Below, piece by piece: positions 33,440 to 44,516 of a stretch of 64,000 bases of DNA. The stretch comes from Xanthomonas chitinilytica (lineage in GTDB: Bacteria > Pseudomonadota > Gammaproteobacteria > Xanthomonadales > Xanthomonadaceae). Where the stretch lies: positions 1-64,000 of the forward strand of contig NZ_JAPCHY010000016.1 in assembly GCF_026107455.2 (NCBI RefSeq), given 5' to 3'. Made by a program: the position numbers and the translations under genes. The notes under the pieces are model-generated. The model saw only the letters and a list, made by a program, of their open reading frames with translations. It searched no databases and was not told the origin of the DNA. Within the stretch, counting starts at the first letter, position 1. Every line of letters starts with the position of its first letter.

Positions 33440-34516
33440 TCATCGGCATTCCCCGTGCCCGGTATCCGTCGCTTCCGCGTTCGACCGTCCTTCCGCATGC
33501 CAGGCGGCTGCCCCCAGCACGCCCAGCTGGCCGTGATCGACGCGCCATACCGGCACCTGGCGCAGCGCCTGCGACAACGCGCCCTTGGCCAGGTAGCGCT
33601 GCAGGAAATGGCCGTCGTGCAGCTGTCCGGCGATGTGGCCGGTGATGCCGCCGGTCAGGTACACGGCCTTGGCGCCGAAGGCGATGGCCAGGTCGCCGAC
33701 CAGGCTGCCCAGCCAGCCGCAGAACACGTGGATGCTCTCCGCGGCCAGGGCATCGCCGCCCTGGCGGGCGGCTTCGATCAGTTCGGCCGGGCTGCGCCAG
33801 CACGGCGTCGTTCCGCGCAGCTCGCACAGGCAGTCGTAAAGGTTCACCAGGCCCGGACCGGAAAGCACGCGTTCGTTGTCCACGTGCGCATGCCGCCGCA
33901 TCAGCAGCCGCAGGATGTCCAGTTCCAGCGCGTTGCCCGGCGCCAGCGCCGAATGCCCGACCTCGCTGGGCAGGACCGGGCGCGGCCCGCCTTCCAGCCG
34001 CAGTGCCGCGCCCAGGCCGGTACCGGGCCCGAGGACCAGCGCCGGCCAGCGATGCACGTGCGGACCGTCGCCGGCCAGGCGGCTCATCGTGCCCGGGTCC
34101 GCATGCGGGATCGCATGCGCCACCGCGGCGAAGTCGTTGATCAGTTCCAGCGCGTCGAGGCCGGCTTCGCGCCGGGTCGCCTCGACCGATACCGGCCATG
34201 CGAGGTTGGTGTTGAGCAGGCGGTCGCCTTCCAGCAGCCCGGCGATCGCGACCACCGCGCTTTTCGCGGGCGGGACGGCCGGGTCGGCCGCCAGCGCGGC
34301 GGCGTACCCGCGCAGGATCGCGGCCAGGCTCGGATGGTCGGCGCAGGCGTAGCGGCGGAAATCGCGTATCGCCGGAGGCGTCCCCGGCTGCAGGGGCGTC
34401 CACGCCAGGCGGGCATAGGTGCCGCCGACGTCGGCGACGATGACCGCGCGACCCGTCGCGGGAGCGGTCGGCGGGCCGGCCGGACAGGGGGCCGTTCCGG
34501 CCATCGGATCGTTCAT
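33440..34516 (-). CDS. Glucokinase
   Basis: This is a 358-residue cytoplasmic glucokinase of the Glk family (PF02685). The phosphate-binding VADVGGTYARLAW comes at about residue 25, LINDFAAVAHAI carries the catalytic aspartate, GPGTGLGAAL follows, and SEVGHSALAP stands for the usual EGGH sugar-binding motif. The ATG at 34516 is used; the preceding frame is open but lacks a ribosome site. It closes the sugar region and would phosphorylate glucose, and perhaps mannose weakly. Whether it belongs to the mannoside regulon is unclear, since no GATCGATC palindrome is seen upstream and 269 bases separate it from crcB. Confidence 0.9.
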   Translation of the reverse strand: MNDPMAGTAPCPAGPPTAPATGRAVIVADVGGTYARLAWTPLQPGTPPAIRDFRRYACADHPSLAAILRGYAAALAADPAVPPAKSAVVAIAGLLEGDRLLNTNLAWPVSVEATRREAGLDALELINDFAAVAHAIPHADPGTMSRLAGDGPHVHRWPALVLGPGTGLGAALRLEGGPRPVLPSEVGHSALAPGNALELDILRLLMRRHAHVDNERVLSGPGLVNLYDCLCELRGTTPCWRSPAELIEAARQGGDALAAESIHVFCGWLGSLVGDLAIAFGAKAVYLTGGITGHIAGQLHDGHFLQRYLAKGALSQALRQVPVWRVDHGQLGVLGAAAWHAEGRSNAEATDTGHGECR

Positions 34517-34785
34517 CGCCCTGCCCGCCTTGCCCGCATGTGTTCGAATCGCCCCAAGCATCGGGCCGGCATCATGCGGCATCGAACGCGGCTTTGGAAA
34601 GCGGCGGCATCCCGCTTCTTCAAGCCGGCACCTGCCGCGGACGGCATGGACGCCAGCCCATCGCGCTCATCGGACAGCGAACCGGCCGGGTAGTCATCGT
34701 TTCCCCGCGCTGCCGGGGCATGAACAACGGCGCGGCTTCCGCCGAGAACATGGAGAACAACACTCACCGCCATCGCTCGACGCGC

Positions 34786-35181
34786 CTAGCGCATGGTCTC
34801 GGCTAGGCGGGCGCCCAGCCAGACCAGCACCATTCCCGCCGCCAGGGTGATGCCCAGGTACACGGGAATCATCGGGCTGCGACCGGTCCTGGCGAACACC
34901 AGCGATTCCATCATCAGCGAGGAGAACGTGGTCAGCCCGCCCATCACGCCAACGATCAGGAACGCGCGCCAGTAGATCGCGCTGCTGCCGCGGCCTTCCA
35001 GCCAGACCAGCAGGAAGCCGGCGCCGAAGGAGCCGACCAGGTTCACGGCCAGCGTGCCCCACGGGAACCCGGCGCCGAAGCTGCGCAACATGCTGGCGCC
35101 CACCAGGAACCGGAGCGTCGCGCCCAGGGCACCGCCGGCCATCACCAGTCCGATCTGCTGCCAGAGGATGCCTGGGCTCAT
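34786..35181 (-). CDS. Fluoride exporter CrcB/FluC
   Basis: This is a 131-residue inner-membrane protein with four helices. The family residues [25 protein letters not shown] (with the pore asparagine) and [11 protein letters not shown] (with the central TTFS sodium/fluoride site) are all present. FluC works as an antiparallel dimer that lets fluoride out of the cell. It lies 63 bases after rarA in the same direction. I looked for a fluoride riboswitch in that gap and found none, so it probably relies on read-through from rarA. Confidence 0.93.
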   Translation of the reverse strand: MSPGILWQQIGLVMAGGALGATLRFLVGASMLRSFGAGFPWGTLAVNLVGSFGAGFLLVWLEGRGSSAIYWRAFLIVGVMGGLTTFSSLMMESLVFARTGRSPMIPVYLGITLAAGMVLVWLGARLAETMR

Positions 35182-35244
35182 GGAAGGGACCGTCCCGTAG
35201 TCGCGGATATGGAATTCGCTGCCATCGTGCGTGGAGGATATCCG

Positions 35245-36606
35245 TCAGCGGCCCTTCCCGGCCCGCGCCTGCTCGCGCGCGGCACGCAGGCGATCCAGCT
35301 TCTCCTTCAACTTGATCTCCATGCCGCGCTCCACCGGGCGGTAGTAGACGCGTTCGCCCATGGCGTCCGGGAAGCCGGTCTGGTCCAGCGCGATGCCGCC
35401 CTCGGCATCGTGGTCGTACTGGTAGTCCTTGCCGTAGCCCAGCTCCTTCATCAGCCTGGTCGGCGCGTTGCGCAGGTGCAGCGGCACCTCCTGGGTGCCG
35501 GTCTCGCGCACCTCGGCCTTGGCCTGGTTGAACGCGGCATAGCCGGCGTTCGACTTGGCGGTGCTGGCCAGGTACAGCACCAGTTGCGCGAACGCCAGTT
35601 CGCCCTCGGGACTGCCCAGCCGCTCGTAGATGTCCCACGCTTCCAACGCCATGGTCTGCGCGCGCGGATCGGCCAGGCCGATGTCCTCGATCGCCATGCG
35701 CGTGAGCCGGCGCGCCAGGTAGGCCGGGTCGCAGCCGCCGTCGAGCATGCGCGTCAGCCAGTACAGCGCGGCGTCCGGGTTGGAGCTGCGCACCGACTTG
35801 TGCAGCGCCGAGATCTGGTCGTAGAACTGCTCGCCGCCCTTGTCGAAGCGCCGGGTGCGGTCGGCCAGCACCTGCAGCAGGGTCTGCGGGGTGATCCGGC
35901 CGCCCTCTCCCGTCGCCAGCTCGGCGGCGATCTCCAGCAGGGTCAGCGCCCGGCGCACGTCGCCGTCGGCGGCGCCGGCGATCTCCTGCAGCGAAGCGTC
36001 CTCCACCTCGATGCCCTCGCCGCCCAGCCCGCGTTCGTCGTCCTGCAGGGCGCGCCGCAGCGCCTGCACGATGTCGTCGGCCGAGACCGCCTCCAGCACG
36101 TGCACGCGGCAGCGCGACAGCAGCGCCGAGTTCAGCTCGAACGACGGGTTCTCGGTGGTGGCGCCGACGAACAGGATGGTGCCGCGTTCGATATGCGGCA
36201 GGAACGCGTCCTGCTGGGCCTTGTTGAAACGGTGCACCTCGTCCACGAACAGCACCGTGCGCCGGCCTTCGACGAAGCGCTGCGCGGCCTCGGCCAGTAC
36301 CTGGCGCACTTCCGGCAGGCCCGAGAGCACGGCGGAAATGGCGCGGAACTCGGCATCGGCATACTGCGCCAGCAACAGCGCCAGCGTGGTCTTGCCGCAA
36401 CCCGGCGGCCCCCACAGGATCATCGAATGCACGCGCCCGGACTCGATCGCCCGGCGCAACGCGGTGCCGGGGGCGAGCAGGCGTCGCTGCCCCACCATCT
36501 CGTCGACGTTGCGCGGGCGCATGCGCTCGGCGAGCGGGCGCATGCCCTCCCGGTCCACGCTCAGCAGGTCGGGAGTATCGAAGGAGGAGGTTCTGGATCT
36601 GGCCAC
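35245..36606 (-). CDS. Replication-associated recombination protein A (AAA+ ATPase)
   Basis: This 453-residue protein is related to the clamp loader and to RuvB. Walker A is GPPGCGKTTLA near residue 69, and Walker B FVDEVHRFNKAQQDA with sensor ATTENPSFELN follows at about 120-150. The C-terminal tetramerisation domain, with Mg-chelatase-like helices and the conserved GYGKDYQYDHD end region, is complete. RarA acts at stalled or broken replication forks. It lies between lolA and crcB on the minus strand, a usual order in Xanthomonadaceae. Confidence 0.95.
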   Translation of the reverse strand: MARSRTSSFDTPDLLSVDREGMRPLAERMRPRNVDEMVGQRRLLAPGTALRRAIESGRVHSMILWGPPGCGKTTLALLLAQYADAEFRAISAVLSGLPEVRQVLAEAAQRFVEGRRTVLFVDEVHRFNKAQQDAFLPHIERGTILFVGATTENPSFELNSALLSRCRVHVLEAVSADDIVQALRRALQDDERGLGGEGIEVEDASLQEIAGAADGDVRRALTLLEIAAELATGEGGRITPQTLLQVLADRTRRFDKGGEQFYDQISALHKSVRSSNPDAALYWLTRMLDGGCDPAYLARRLTRMAIEDIGLADPRAQTMALEAWDIYERLGSPEGELAFAQLVLYLASTAKSNAGYAAFNQAKAEVRETGTQEVPLHLRNAPTRLMKELGYGKDYQYDHDAEGGIALDQTGFPDAMGERVYYRPVERGMEIKLKEKLDRLRAAREQARAGKGR

Positions 36607-36697
36607 CGCGCCATTCTATCGCGGCGGCCGGCGGCGTCGTGGCGGGATCCGGTCGCGACCACCGGGAGCACCGCCCCCGGTCCCGTCGGAGCGGTCC

Positions 36698-37339
36698 TCA
36701 GCGCTCGCCCACCACGTCCACGTTCTTGTCCGGCACATAGCGGAAGGTATCGGCGGCGAACGCAGGGTTGCGCTTCCAGCCGTTGAAGTCGATCACGGTG
36801 CGCTGGCCGACGGCATCGAGCACTTCCATCCGCCCCAGCCCGTCCTTGCCGAAGCCGAGCGCGGCGTACTGGAAGCTGGCCTCGGTGTCGACCTTCGGGG
36901 TCAGCGACAGCCAGTGCATGCCGTCGCGCACCGCCGCCTCCTCGCTCACGTCGTACTGGCGGTCGAGCAGGTCCGGGTCGATCAGTGCGGTCAGCGGGCT
37001 GTTCTGCTCCTCCTCGCCCTGCGCACGCACGGTGGCCTGCTCCAGGTCCGGCTCGTACACCCACACCTTGCTGCCGTCGGCGACGATCAGCTGCGGATGC
37101 GGCTTGATGTATTCCCAGCGGAACAGCCGCGGCGCCGACAGCGCGACCCGGCCGCTGGAGGTTTCCTTGAGCTTGCCGCGCGGGTCGAACACCTGCTGCG
37201 AGAACTGGCCGTCCAGCCCCTTCAGGCCGCTGGTGAAGGCCTTCAGTTCGTCGCGGCCGCCGGCATCGGCATGGCCGGACGCAAGGCTGGCGACGGCCAG
37301 GGTGGCGGCGATGAGGCTATGGCGAAGGAATGCGGGCAT
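36698..37339 (-). CDS. Outer-membrane lipoprotein carrier protein LolA
   Basis: This is a 213-residue periplasmic chaperone. It has a signal peptide (ending ...GHADA), then LKAFTSGLKGLDGQFSQQVFDPRGKLKETSSGRVAL, which is the start of the LolA half-barrel, and RLFRWEYIKPHPQLIVADG, where the aromatic and arginine residues line the lipid cavity. LolA takes lipoproteins from LolCDE and hands them to LolB. It ends 91 bases before rarA, and its order next to ftsK is typical of gammaproteobacteria; here the DUF3857 gene is inserted between ftsK and lolA. Confidence 0.95.
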   Translation of the reverse strand: MPAFLRHSLIAATLAVASLASGHADAGGRDELKAFTSGLKGLDGQFSQQVFDPRGKLKETSSGRVALSAPRLFRWEYIKPHPQLIVADGSKVWVYEPDLEQATVRAQGEEEQNSPLTALIDPDLLDRQYDVSEEAAVRDGMHWLSLTPKVDTEASFQYAALGFGKDGLGRMEVLDAVGQRTVIDFNGWKRNPAFAADTFRYVPDKNVDVVGER

Positions 37340-37444
37340 GGTCGTGGTCCGGAGCGTTGTCGAAGACTGGCGGCAAGTGTGCCGCGTGAAAACTGAATGG
37401 GCGATCAGGCGCGCAGGGCGCCCTGCGCGGCCGTTGCGCGGCGT

Positions 37445-39376
37445 TCATGGCGTCTGCACGTTGCGCAGGTCGCCATACACCACCTGGCCGCGGAAACCGC
37501 GCCGGACCTCCTGGTACAGCTCGCGGAACTGCAGGTAGTCCTGCGGCTGGCACAGCTGGTCATCGCCGCGGATCGCCTGCTGCTGCAGCCGGTGTACGGC
37601 GGTGATGGTCTGCCCTTCGCGCTGCCAGCGCACGTCGTAGCGGCCGGCGGTGTTGCTGAAATGCACGTTGCGCGGGATGGCGATGATCGGCACGCCGTCG
37701 GGGAACGTCAGCCGGTAGGTTTCCTCGCGCTGGCTGCCGGTGCAGTAGAACGGGGTTTCGTTGTGCGCGGCCGAGGTACGCGCATACAGTCCACGGAACG
37801 ACTCGGCGCCGGGAATGTCCGGCAGCAGCATCCCGCCGACGGTGTCGAAGTCGACGTAATCGCTCGCCTGGAAGCGGTAGCCGTAGTTGAACGGCGTCGA
37901 CAGGTCCTGCGGCTGGCCGGCCAGTTCCAGCCGGCCGCGGCCGTCGAAACCGGACGCGGCCATGATCGATTCCTCGACGCGGCTGCGATTCTGCGCATTG
38001 AGCCGGGCGAACGTCCCGCGCAGGGCGATCTCGGCGGTATCGCCGAGGAACGGGCGGGTATCGCCGGTCAGGTCGCCGTTGTGCGAGAACTCGAATTCCA
38101 CCTCCACGCGCTGGCTGTTGCGCGCCGCGTCGTTGGCTGGCGTCCGCGCCAGGCGGCCGTCGGCGGTGTGCACCACCGGCGCGCCCAGGTCGCCGGACGG
38201 CAGCTGGCCGAAACGCGCATGCGGACTGGTCGAATCCAGGTACAGGTCGAATTCGGGCAGGTAGTTGATGGCGTGGTTGAAGCGCCCCAGTACCGGCACC
38301 GGCGGCAGCGTCGGCCCGCCGGAGGCGCCGATCAGCACGGGGGTACTGGCGATGCCCCTGGCCGCCAGCAGCGCCTCGAGGATCGCCACGTGGTCCTTGC
38401 AGTCGCCGTAGTGGTTGTCGAGGACGTCCTGCGCCGGATTCGGCTCCAGCCCGCCGTTGCCCAGGTACACCGCCACGTAGCGGATGTTGCGGGCGACCCA
38501 TTGGTACAGCGCCGACGCCTGCTCGCGGCGATCGTCGATGCCGGCGGTCAGCGTCTCGGCCAGTTCGCGGATGGCCGGGGTGACGGTGGCGGCCTGCGCG
38601 CCCTTGACGTGGTAGGCCTGTCCCAGCTGCGACCAGCTGCCATAGGTACTGGCCATGATGGTGGGACTGAACTCCCAGGCGGCGGCCGTCCAGTTCTGCG
38701 ACTTCATCGGCTCGGCGCGGCGGTGGCGCCATTCCCAGCGCGCCTTGCCGCCGCGTACCTGCGGCCGGGTGCCGCCCTCCACGCCACGGGCGTGGACGTG
38801 CATCGGCAGGTCGGCCGGCGCGGTCAGGGTGACGCGGGCGTCGTCGTGCTGGACGAACACGCTGAACACTTCCCACAGCCCGAAGTAGCCGGGGAAGTAC
38901 GGCTGCTCCTGGGTCCTGCGGGTGCGATAGACCAGCCGCGTGCCCGGCGACAGGTTGGGGAACACCAGCACGCGCACCTTGCGGTCGGCGTACATCGCGG
39001 CCGAGGCGCTGGAATAGCTCTCCTGGGTGTAGATGCGCTCGGCCGGTACGTCGCGGCGTTGGCCATCGGGAGTGATCGTGTAGGCGGCCAGCACTTCCAG
39101 CGTTTCCATCTTCTCGCTGTAGCTCAGCCGCACCTGGCTGAACTGGTCCACGCCGGACTTGGTCTTGAGCAGGACCTCGTATTCCTCGTCCTGGACGTTG
39201 CCGGCGTCGGCCCGCACTTCGTAATCGGCGCGGTAGCGGACGATGCTGTAGTGGTTGCTGGGCTCCTGCTCCGCTTCCGTGGCGGCCGGCAGGACCGGCA
39301 ACGGCAGCCCGGAGGTCTGTGCGTGCAGGCCGGCGCCGGACAACAGCGCCGCCAGCAGGAAAAACATGCGTGTCAC
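37445..39376 (-). CDS. DUF3857 and transglutaminase-like domain protein, secreted
   Basis: This is a 643-residue exported protein. I start it at GTG 39376, seven bases after AGGAG; an ATG three codons later is further from the ribosome site. The signal peptide (MFFLLAALLSGAGLHAQ) is followed by a DUF3857 beta-sandwich (about 40-230) and a transglutaminase-like domain. The latter has the triad YGDCKDH (Cys near 325), RFNHAINYL and LYLDSTSP. The C-terminal part is again beta-rich. Such proteins are common next to lolA or ftsK in Xanthomonadaceae, and their role in the cell envelope is unknown. The full triad suggests an active cysteine enzyme. Confidence 0.88.
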   Translation of the reverse strand: MTRMFFLLAALLSGAGLHAQTSGLPLPVLPAATEAEQEPSNHYSIVRYRADYEVRADAGNVQDEEYEVLLKTKSGVDQFSQVRLSYSEKMETLEVLAAYTITPDGQRRDVPAERIYTQESYSSASAAMYADRKVRVLVFPNLSPGTRLVYRTRRTQEQPYFPGYFGLWEVFSVFVQHDDARVTLTAPADLPMHVHARGVEGGTRPQVRGGKARWEWRHRRAEPMKSQNWTAAAWEFSPTIMASTYGSWSQLGQAYHVKGAQAATVTPAIRELAETLTAGIDDRREQASALYQWVARNIRYVAVYLGNGGLEPNPAQDVLDNHYGDCKDHVAILEALLAARGIASTPVLIGASGGPTLPPVPVLGRFNHAINYLPEFDLYLDSTSPHARFGQLPSGDLGAPVVHTADGRLARTPANDAARNSQRVEVEFEFSHNGDLTGDTRPFLGDTAEIALRGTFARLNAQNRSRVEESIMAASGFDGRGRLELAGQPQDLSTPFNYGYRFQASDYVDFDTVGGMLLPDIPGAESFRGLYARTSAAHNETPFYCTGSQREETYRLTFPDGVPIIAIPRNVHFSNTAGRYDVRWQREGQTITAVHRLQQQAIRGDDQLCQPQDYLQFRELYQEVRRGFRGQVVYGDLRNVQTP

Positions 39377-39438
39377 GGAGACTCTCCTGCAGCCGGCCGC
39401 TGCCATCGATGCGATTCGCGAAAGACCCTGCCCGCCGC

Positions 39439-41796
39439 CTACTTCGGCGGCGGCGGCGCCAGTACCGTGCGGTCGCCGTTGTGTTCGGGCGCACTGACCA
39501 CGCCGGCCGCCTCCATTGCCTCGATCAGGCGCGCGGCGCGGTTGTAGCCGATCTTGAGCCGCCGCTGCACGCCGGAAATGGAGGCGCGGCGGGTCTCGGT
39601 GACGATGCGCAGCGCCTCGTCGTACAGCGGGTCGGATTCGTCGCCGCCACCGCCGTTGCTTTCCGGCAGGCCGGTGGCGCCGACCACGGTACCGTCGCCC
39701 ATCATCTGCACCTCGTCCAGCACGCCCTCGATGTAGTCGGCCGGACCGCTGGCCTTGAGGTGCTCGACCACGCGGTGCACTTCCTCGTCGGAAACGAAGG
39801 CGCCGTGCACGCGGTCGGGCATCGCCGTGCCCGGCGGCAGGTACAGCATGTCGCCGTTGCCCAGCAGCGCCTCGGCGCCGGACTGGTCGAGGATGGTGCG
39901 CGAGTCGATCTTGGAGCTGACCTGGAAGGCGATGCGGGTCGGGATGTTGGCCTTGATCAGGCCGGTGATGACGTCCACCGACGGCCGCTGGGTGGCCAGG
40001 ATCAGGTGGATGCCGGCCGCGCGCGCCTTCTGCGCCAGGCGCGCGATCAACTCTTCCACCTTCTTGCCGACGATCATCATCATGTCGGCGAATTCGTCGA
40101 TGAAGATGACGATGAACGGCAGCGTCTCCAGCGGCCGCGGCGCCTCGCCCAGCTCGGGGTTGGGCTTGAACAGCGGGTCCATCAGCGGCTGGCCGGCGTC
40201 GATGGCGTCCTTGACCTTCTTGTTGAAGCCGGCCAGGTTGCGCACGCCCACCGCGCTCATCAGCTTGTAGCGGCGCTCCATCTCGGCCACGCACCAACGC
40301 AGGCCGTTGGCGGCCTCCTTCATGTCGGTGACCACCGGCGCCAGCAGGTGCGGGATGCCCTGGTAGACGCTCAGCTCGAGCATCTTCGGGTCGATCATCA
40401 GCATCCGCAGTTCCTTCGGCGAGGCCTTGTACAGCAGGCTCAGCACCATCGCGTTGACCGCCACCGACTTGCCCGAGCCGGTGGTGCCGGCCACCAGCAG
40501 GTGCGGCATCCGCGCCAGGTCGGCCACGGTCGGGCGGCCGGCGATGTCCTTGCCCAGCGCCAGGGTCAGCGGGCTGGCGGACTTGTCGTATTCCTTCGAG
40601 CGCAGCAGCTCGGACAGGAAGATCATCTCGCGGCTGACGTTGGGGATCTCCAGGCCGATCACCGACTTGCCCGGGATCACGTCGACCACGCGCACCGACT
40701 TGACCGACAGGCCGCGGGCGATGTCCTTGTCCAGCGAGCTGATCTGGCTGACCTTCACCCCGGGTGCCGGCTCGATCTCGAAGCGGGTGATGACCGGGCC
40801 GGGATAGGCGCCGACCACCTGCGCCTCGATGCGGAAATCCTTGAGCTTGAACTCGATCTGCCGCGACAGGGTCTCCAGCGTCTCCTCGGAGTAACCCTTG
40901 GCCTGCGGCTTGGGATCGTCCAGCAGCGCCAGCGGCGGCAGGTCCGAACCGTCGCCGTTGACGCCCTGGAACATCGGGATCTGGGTTTCGCGCTTGGCCC
41001 GCTCGCTCTTCTCGATCACCGGCTCCGGGCGCGGCTCGATGCGCACCGGCTCGCGCCTGGCACGCACCTCCGCGTCCACCTTGCGCACCTCCTCGCGCTC
41101 CTCGCGCAGGGCGCGGGTCTGCTGCCAGCTGGCGGCCTGTTCCTTCTTCCGGTCCAGCAGCGGCCCCAGTGCCAGCACCCACTTGCCGATCCGCTCCATC
41201 ACCGCGAACCAGGACAGGCCGGTGGCCAGGGTGATCGAGGTCAGCAGCAGCACCAGCACGAACAGGTTGGCGCCGAGGCGGCCGAAGCCGGCCTCCAGCG
41301 AACTGCCCACCAGCTTGCCGAGGATGCCGCCGGCGACGGCCACGTCGCCGGTGAACAGGCGCAGGTGCAGGAAGCCGGTGGCGGCGATCAGGAAGCCGAC
41401 CAGCCCGACCAGACGCAGCGCCGGGTCCAGTTCCCCCTCGCCCCGGTCCTCGCGCTTGAGCCCGAACAGCGCCATCCAGGTGACCGCGCCCAGCACCACC
41501 GGCAGCACGAAGGCGACATGGCCGAACAGCTGCAGCAGCACGTCCGCGATCCAGGCGCCGACGCGCCCGCCCATGTTGTGGATCGGCGCGACCACGCTGC
41601 CGGTCTGCGACCAGCCCGGATCGTTGACCGAATAGGTGAACAGGCTGGCCAGCAGGTACAGCAGCAACGGGGCGATGGCGATCAGCGCCAGATCGCGCCA
41701 TAGCCGCTGCCGCCGCGGATTCTCCGCGGTTGCCGGCTTGCGCGCAGCGGACTTGCCGCTGGGGGACTTGCCACGTTCCGGGACCTGTTTCGCCAC
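39439..41796 (-). CDS. DNA translocase FtsK
   Basis: This is a 785-residue septal DNA pump. A basic N-terminus is followed by four or five membrane helices (about 33-190), a short charged linker, the alpha/beta motor with Walker [15 protein letters not shown] near 440 and Walker [14 protein letters not shown], and a C-terminal winged-helix gamma domain ([21 protein letters not shown]) that reads KOPS sites. The linker is much shorter than in E. coli FtsK, which has over 1300 residues, and is like other short FtsK/SpoIIIE proteins. It moves chromosome ends at division and activates XerCD at dif. It is divergent from trxB. Confidence 0.95.
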   Translation of the reverse strand: MAKQVPERGKSPSGKSAARKPATAENPRRQRLWRDLALIAIAPLLLYLLASLFTYSVNDPGWSQTGSVVAPIHNMGGRVGAWIADVLLQLFGHVAFVLPVVLGAVTWMALFGLKREDRGEGELDPALRLVGLVGFLIAATGFLHLRLFTGDVAVAGGILGKLVGSSLEAGFGRLGANLFVLVLLLTSITLATGLSWFAVMERIGKWVLALGPLLDRKKEQAASWQQTRALREEREEVRKVDAEVRARREPVRIEPRPEPVIEKSERAKRETQIPMFQGVNGDGSDLPPLALLDDPKPQAKGYSEETLETLSRQIEFKLKDFRIEAQVVGAYPGPVITRFEIEPAPGVKVSQISSLDKDIARGLSVKSVRVVDVIPGKSVIGLEIPNVSREMIFLSELLRSKEYDKSASPLTLALGKDIAGRPTVADLARMPHLLVAGTTGSGKSVAVNAMVLSLLYKASPKELRMLMIDPKMLELSVYQGIPHLLAPVVTDMKEAANGLRWCVAEMERRYKLMSAVGVRNLAGFNKKVKDAIDAGQPLMDPLFKPNPELGEAPRPLETLPFIVIFIDEFADMMMIVGKKVEELIARLAQKARAAGIHLILATQRPSVDVITGLIKANIPTRIAFQVSSKIDSRTILDQSGAEALLGNGDMLYLPPGTAMPDRVHGAFVSDEEVHRVVEHLKASGPADYIEGVLDEVQMMGDGTVVGATGLPESNGGGGDESDPLYDEALRIVTETRRASISGVQRRLKIGYNRAARLIEAMEAAGVVSAPEHNGDRTVLAPPPPK

Positions 41797-43052
<1,256 letters not shown>

Positions 43053-43076
43053 CCGCGGCGGCCGCCGGCCGGGCGC

Positions 43077-43265
43077 ATGGACGGGGTACCGATCAAGCCG
43101 CTGCCGTTCCACGGCAGCGGGCTGGCGTGGCCGGTCGTCGCCTGGCGGCCGCGGCGGTTCCGCCAGGCGCGCGGGCGCATCGTCATCGCGGGGCTGCTGG
43201 CGCCCGGCCTGCCGACGCGCCTGTTCAATCCTCCCTCCATCGACGTGCTGCGGCTGCGCCCGTAG
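43077..43265 (+). CDS. Possible small protein between trxB and the acyltransferase gene
   Basis: A 62-codon frame with ATG at 43077 fills the gap between trxB and the next gene. Its product, rich in Arg, Pro and Leu, begins MDGVPIKPLPFHGSG and matches no family I know. There is no good ribosome site, and in GC-rich DNA a frame of this length can arise by chance. Even use of a conserved-looking hydrophobic stretch is the only point in favour. Confidence 0.25.
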   Translation: MDGVPIKPLPFHGSGLAWPVVAWRPRRFRQARGRIVIAGLLAPGLPTRLFNPPSIDVLRLRP

Positions 43266-43276
43266 CATCGGGTGCG

Positions 43277-44395
43277 ATGTCGCCGATCCGCTTTCTGCCC
43301 TCGCTCGCCTCGGTGCCTCCCGCCGCATGGGACGGATTGCACGATGGCGCCAACCCGTTCGTCTCCCACGCATTCCTGCACGGGCTGGAGGCGCACGGTT
43401 GCCTGCGCCCGGACTGGGGCTGGACGCCGCACCACGCCACCTTGTGGGACGGCGAGCGGCTGCTCGCCGCGGCGCCGGGCTACCTGAAGGAGAACTCGCA
43501 CGGCGAGTTCGTGTTCGACCACGCCTGGGCCAACGCCCATGCGCGTTACGGATTGGCTTATTTCCCCAAGTGGCTGGGGGCGGTGCCCTACTCGCCGGTC
43601 ACCGGCCCGCGCCTGCTGGCGCGCCGCCAGGCCGACCGCGAACGGCTGCTGCAGGGCATCGCGCAGGCCACCGCGGCCGACGGCCTGTCGTCGGCGCACA
43701 TCAACTTCCATCCGCGGGAAGAGGACGCGACGTTCGGCGAGGACTGGCTGCTGCGCCACGACGTGCAGTTCCACTGGCACAACCCCGGGGACTGGCGCTC
43801 GTTCGACGACTTCACCGCGGCGATGGACCACAAGCACCGCAAGAACATCCGCCAGGAGCGCGCCAAGGTCGCGCGCGCCGGCATCGGCTTCCGCGTCGTG
43901 CACGGCGACGAGGCCGGCGACGCCGACCTGCAGGCGATGCACCGCTTCTACCTGCAGACCTTCGTCGAATACGGCAACGCGCCGGCGCTGACGTTGCCGT
44001 TCCTGCGCCACCTGGCCGCCACGATGCCGCGCAGCCTGGTGCTGTTCCTGGCCATGCACGAAGGCCGCCCCGTCGCCGGCGCGCTGTGCCTGCGCGGCGC
44101 CGACACCCTGTACGGACGCTACTGGGGCGGCATGGCGCTGCCCGGGCTGCACTTCGAGACCTGCTACTACCAGGGCATCGAATACTGCCTGCGCGAAGGC
44201 CTGCAGCGCTTCGAGCCCGGCGCCCAGGGCGAGCACAAGATCGCCCGCGGTTTCCTGCCGCACCCGGTGCGCAGCCGCCACTGGATCGCCGAACCCGGGT
44301 TCCGCATGCGGCTGGAGGAGTGGTGCCGCGAAGAACGGGCGGCGGTGGCGCGGTATGCGCAGCAGCTGGCGGCGCACTCGCCGTTCAAGCCGTAG
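43277..44395 (+). CDS. GNAT/FemAB-like acyltransferase (COG3146, DUF482)
   Basis: This is a 372-residue cytoplasmic protein. Landmarks of the family are NPFVSHAFLHGLE, LLAAAPGYLKENSHGEFVFDHAWA, YFPKWLGAVPYSPVTGPRLL, HKHRKNIRQERAKV and HFETCYYQGIEYCL. The last part resembles the peptidoglycan-bridge type of acyltransferase fold. Members occur widely next to trxB or aat in proteobacteria, but the substrate is unknown. I start it at 43277 rather than further upstream because the family begins about here. It may be co-transcribed with trxB; a REP dyad separates it from aat. Confidence 0.88.
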   Translation: MSPIRFLPSLASVPPAAWDGLHDGANPFVSHAFLHGLEAHGCLRPDWGWTPHHATLWDGERLLAAAPGYLKENSHGEFVFDHAWANAHARYGLAYFPKWLGAVPYSPVTGPRLLARRQADRERLLQGIAQATAADGLSSAHINFHPREEDATFGEDWLLRHDVQFHWHNPGDWRSFDDFTAAMDHKHRKNIRQERAKVARAGIGFRVVHGDEAGDADLQAMHRFYLQTFVEYGNAPALTLPFLRHLAATMPRSLVLFLAMHEGRPVAGALCLRGADTLYGRYWGGMALPGLHFETCYYQGIEYCLREGLQRFEPGAQGEHKIARGFLPHPVRSRHWIAEPGFRMRLEEWCREERAAVARYAQQLAAHSPFKP

Positions 44396-44413
44396 AAACC
44401 GCTTCCGCGCCTC

Positions 44414-44486
44414 CTGCAGGAGCGACGTCAGTCGCGATGAGGCTTTCCCGGGAAGGCCCGGTCGCGACTGACGTCGCTCCTACAGG
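44414..44486. repeat. REP dyad, copy 2
   Basis: The inverted arms GCAGGAGCGACGTCAGTCGC (left, within 44414-44438) and its reverse complement with TAC in place of TGC (right, within 44460-44486) flank 21 bases. It lies between the acyltransferase and aat genes, both on the plus strand, so it could act as a read-through attenuator or mRNA stabiliser. Confidence 0.85.
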
Positions 44487-44516
44487 AAAAGCGCATATGT
44501 ACGGATAATGCGGCGC

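Noticed and set aside
35182..35244. Fluoride riboswitch before crcB
   Set aside because: The 63-base gap lacks the conserved core motifs.
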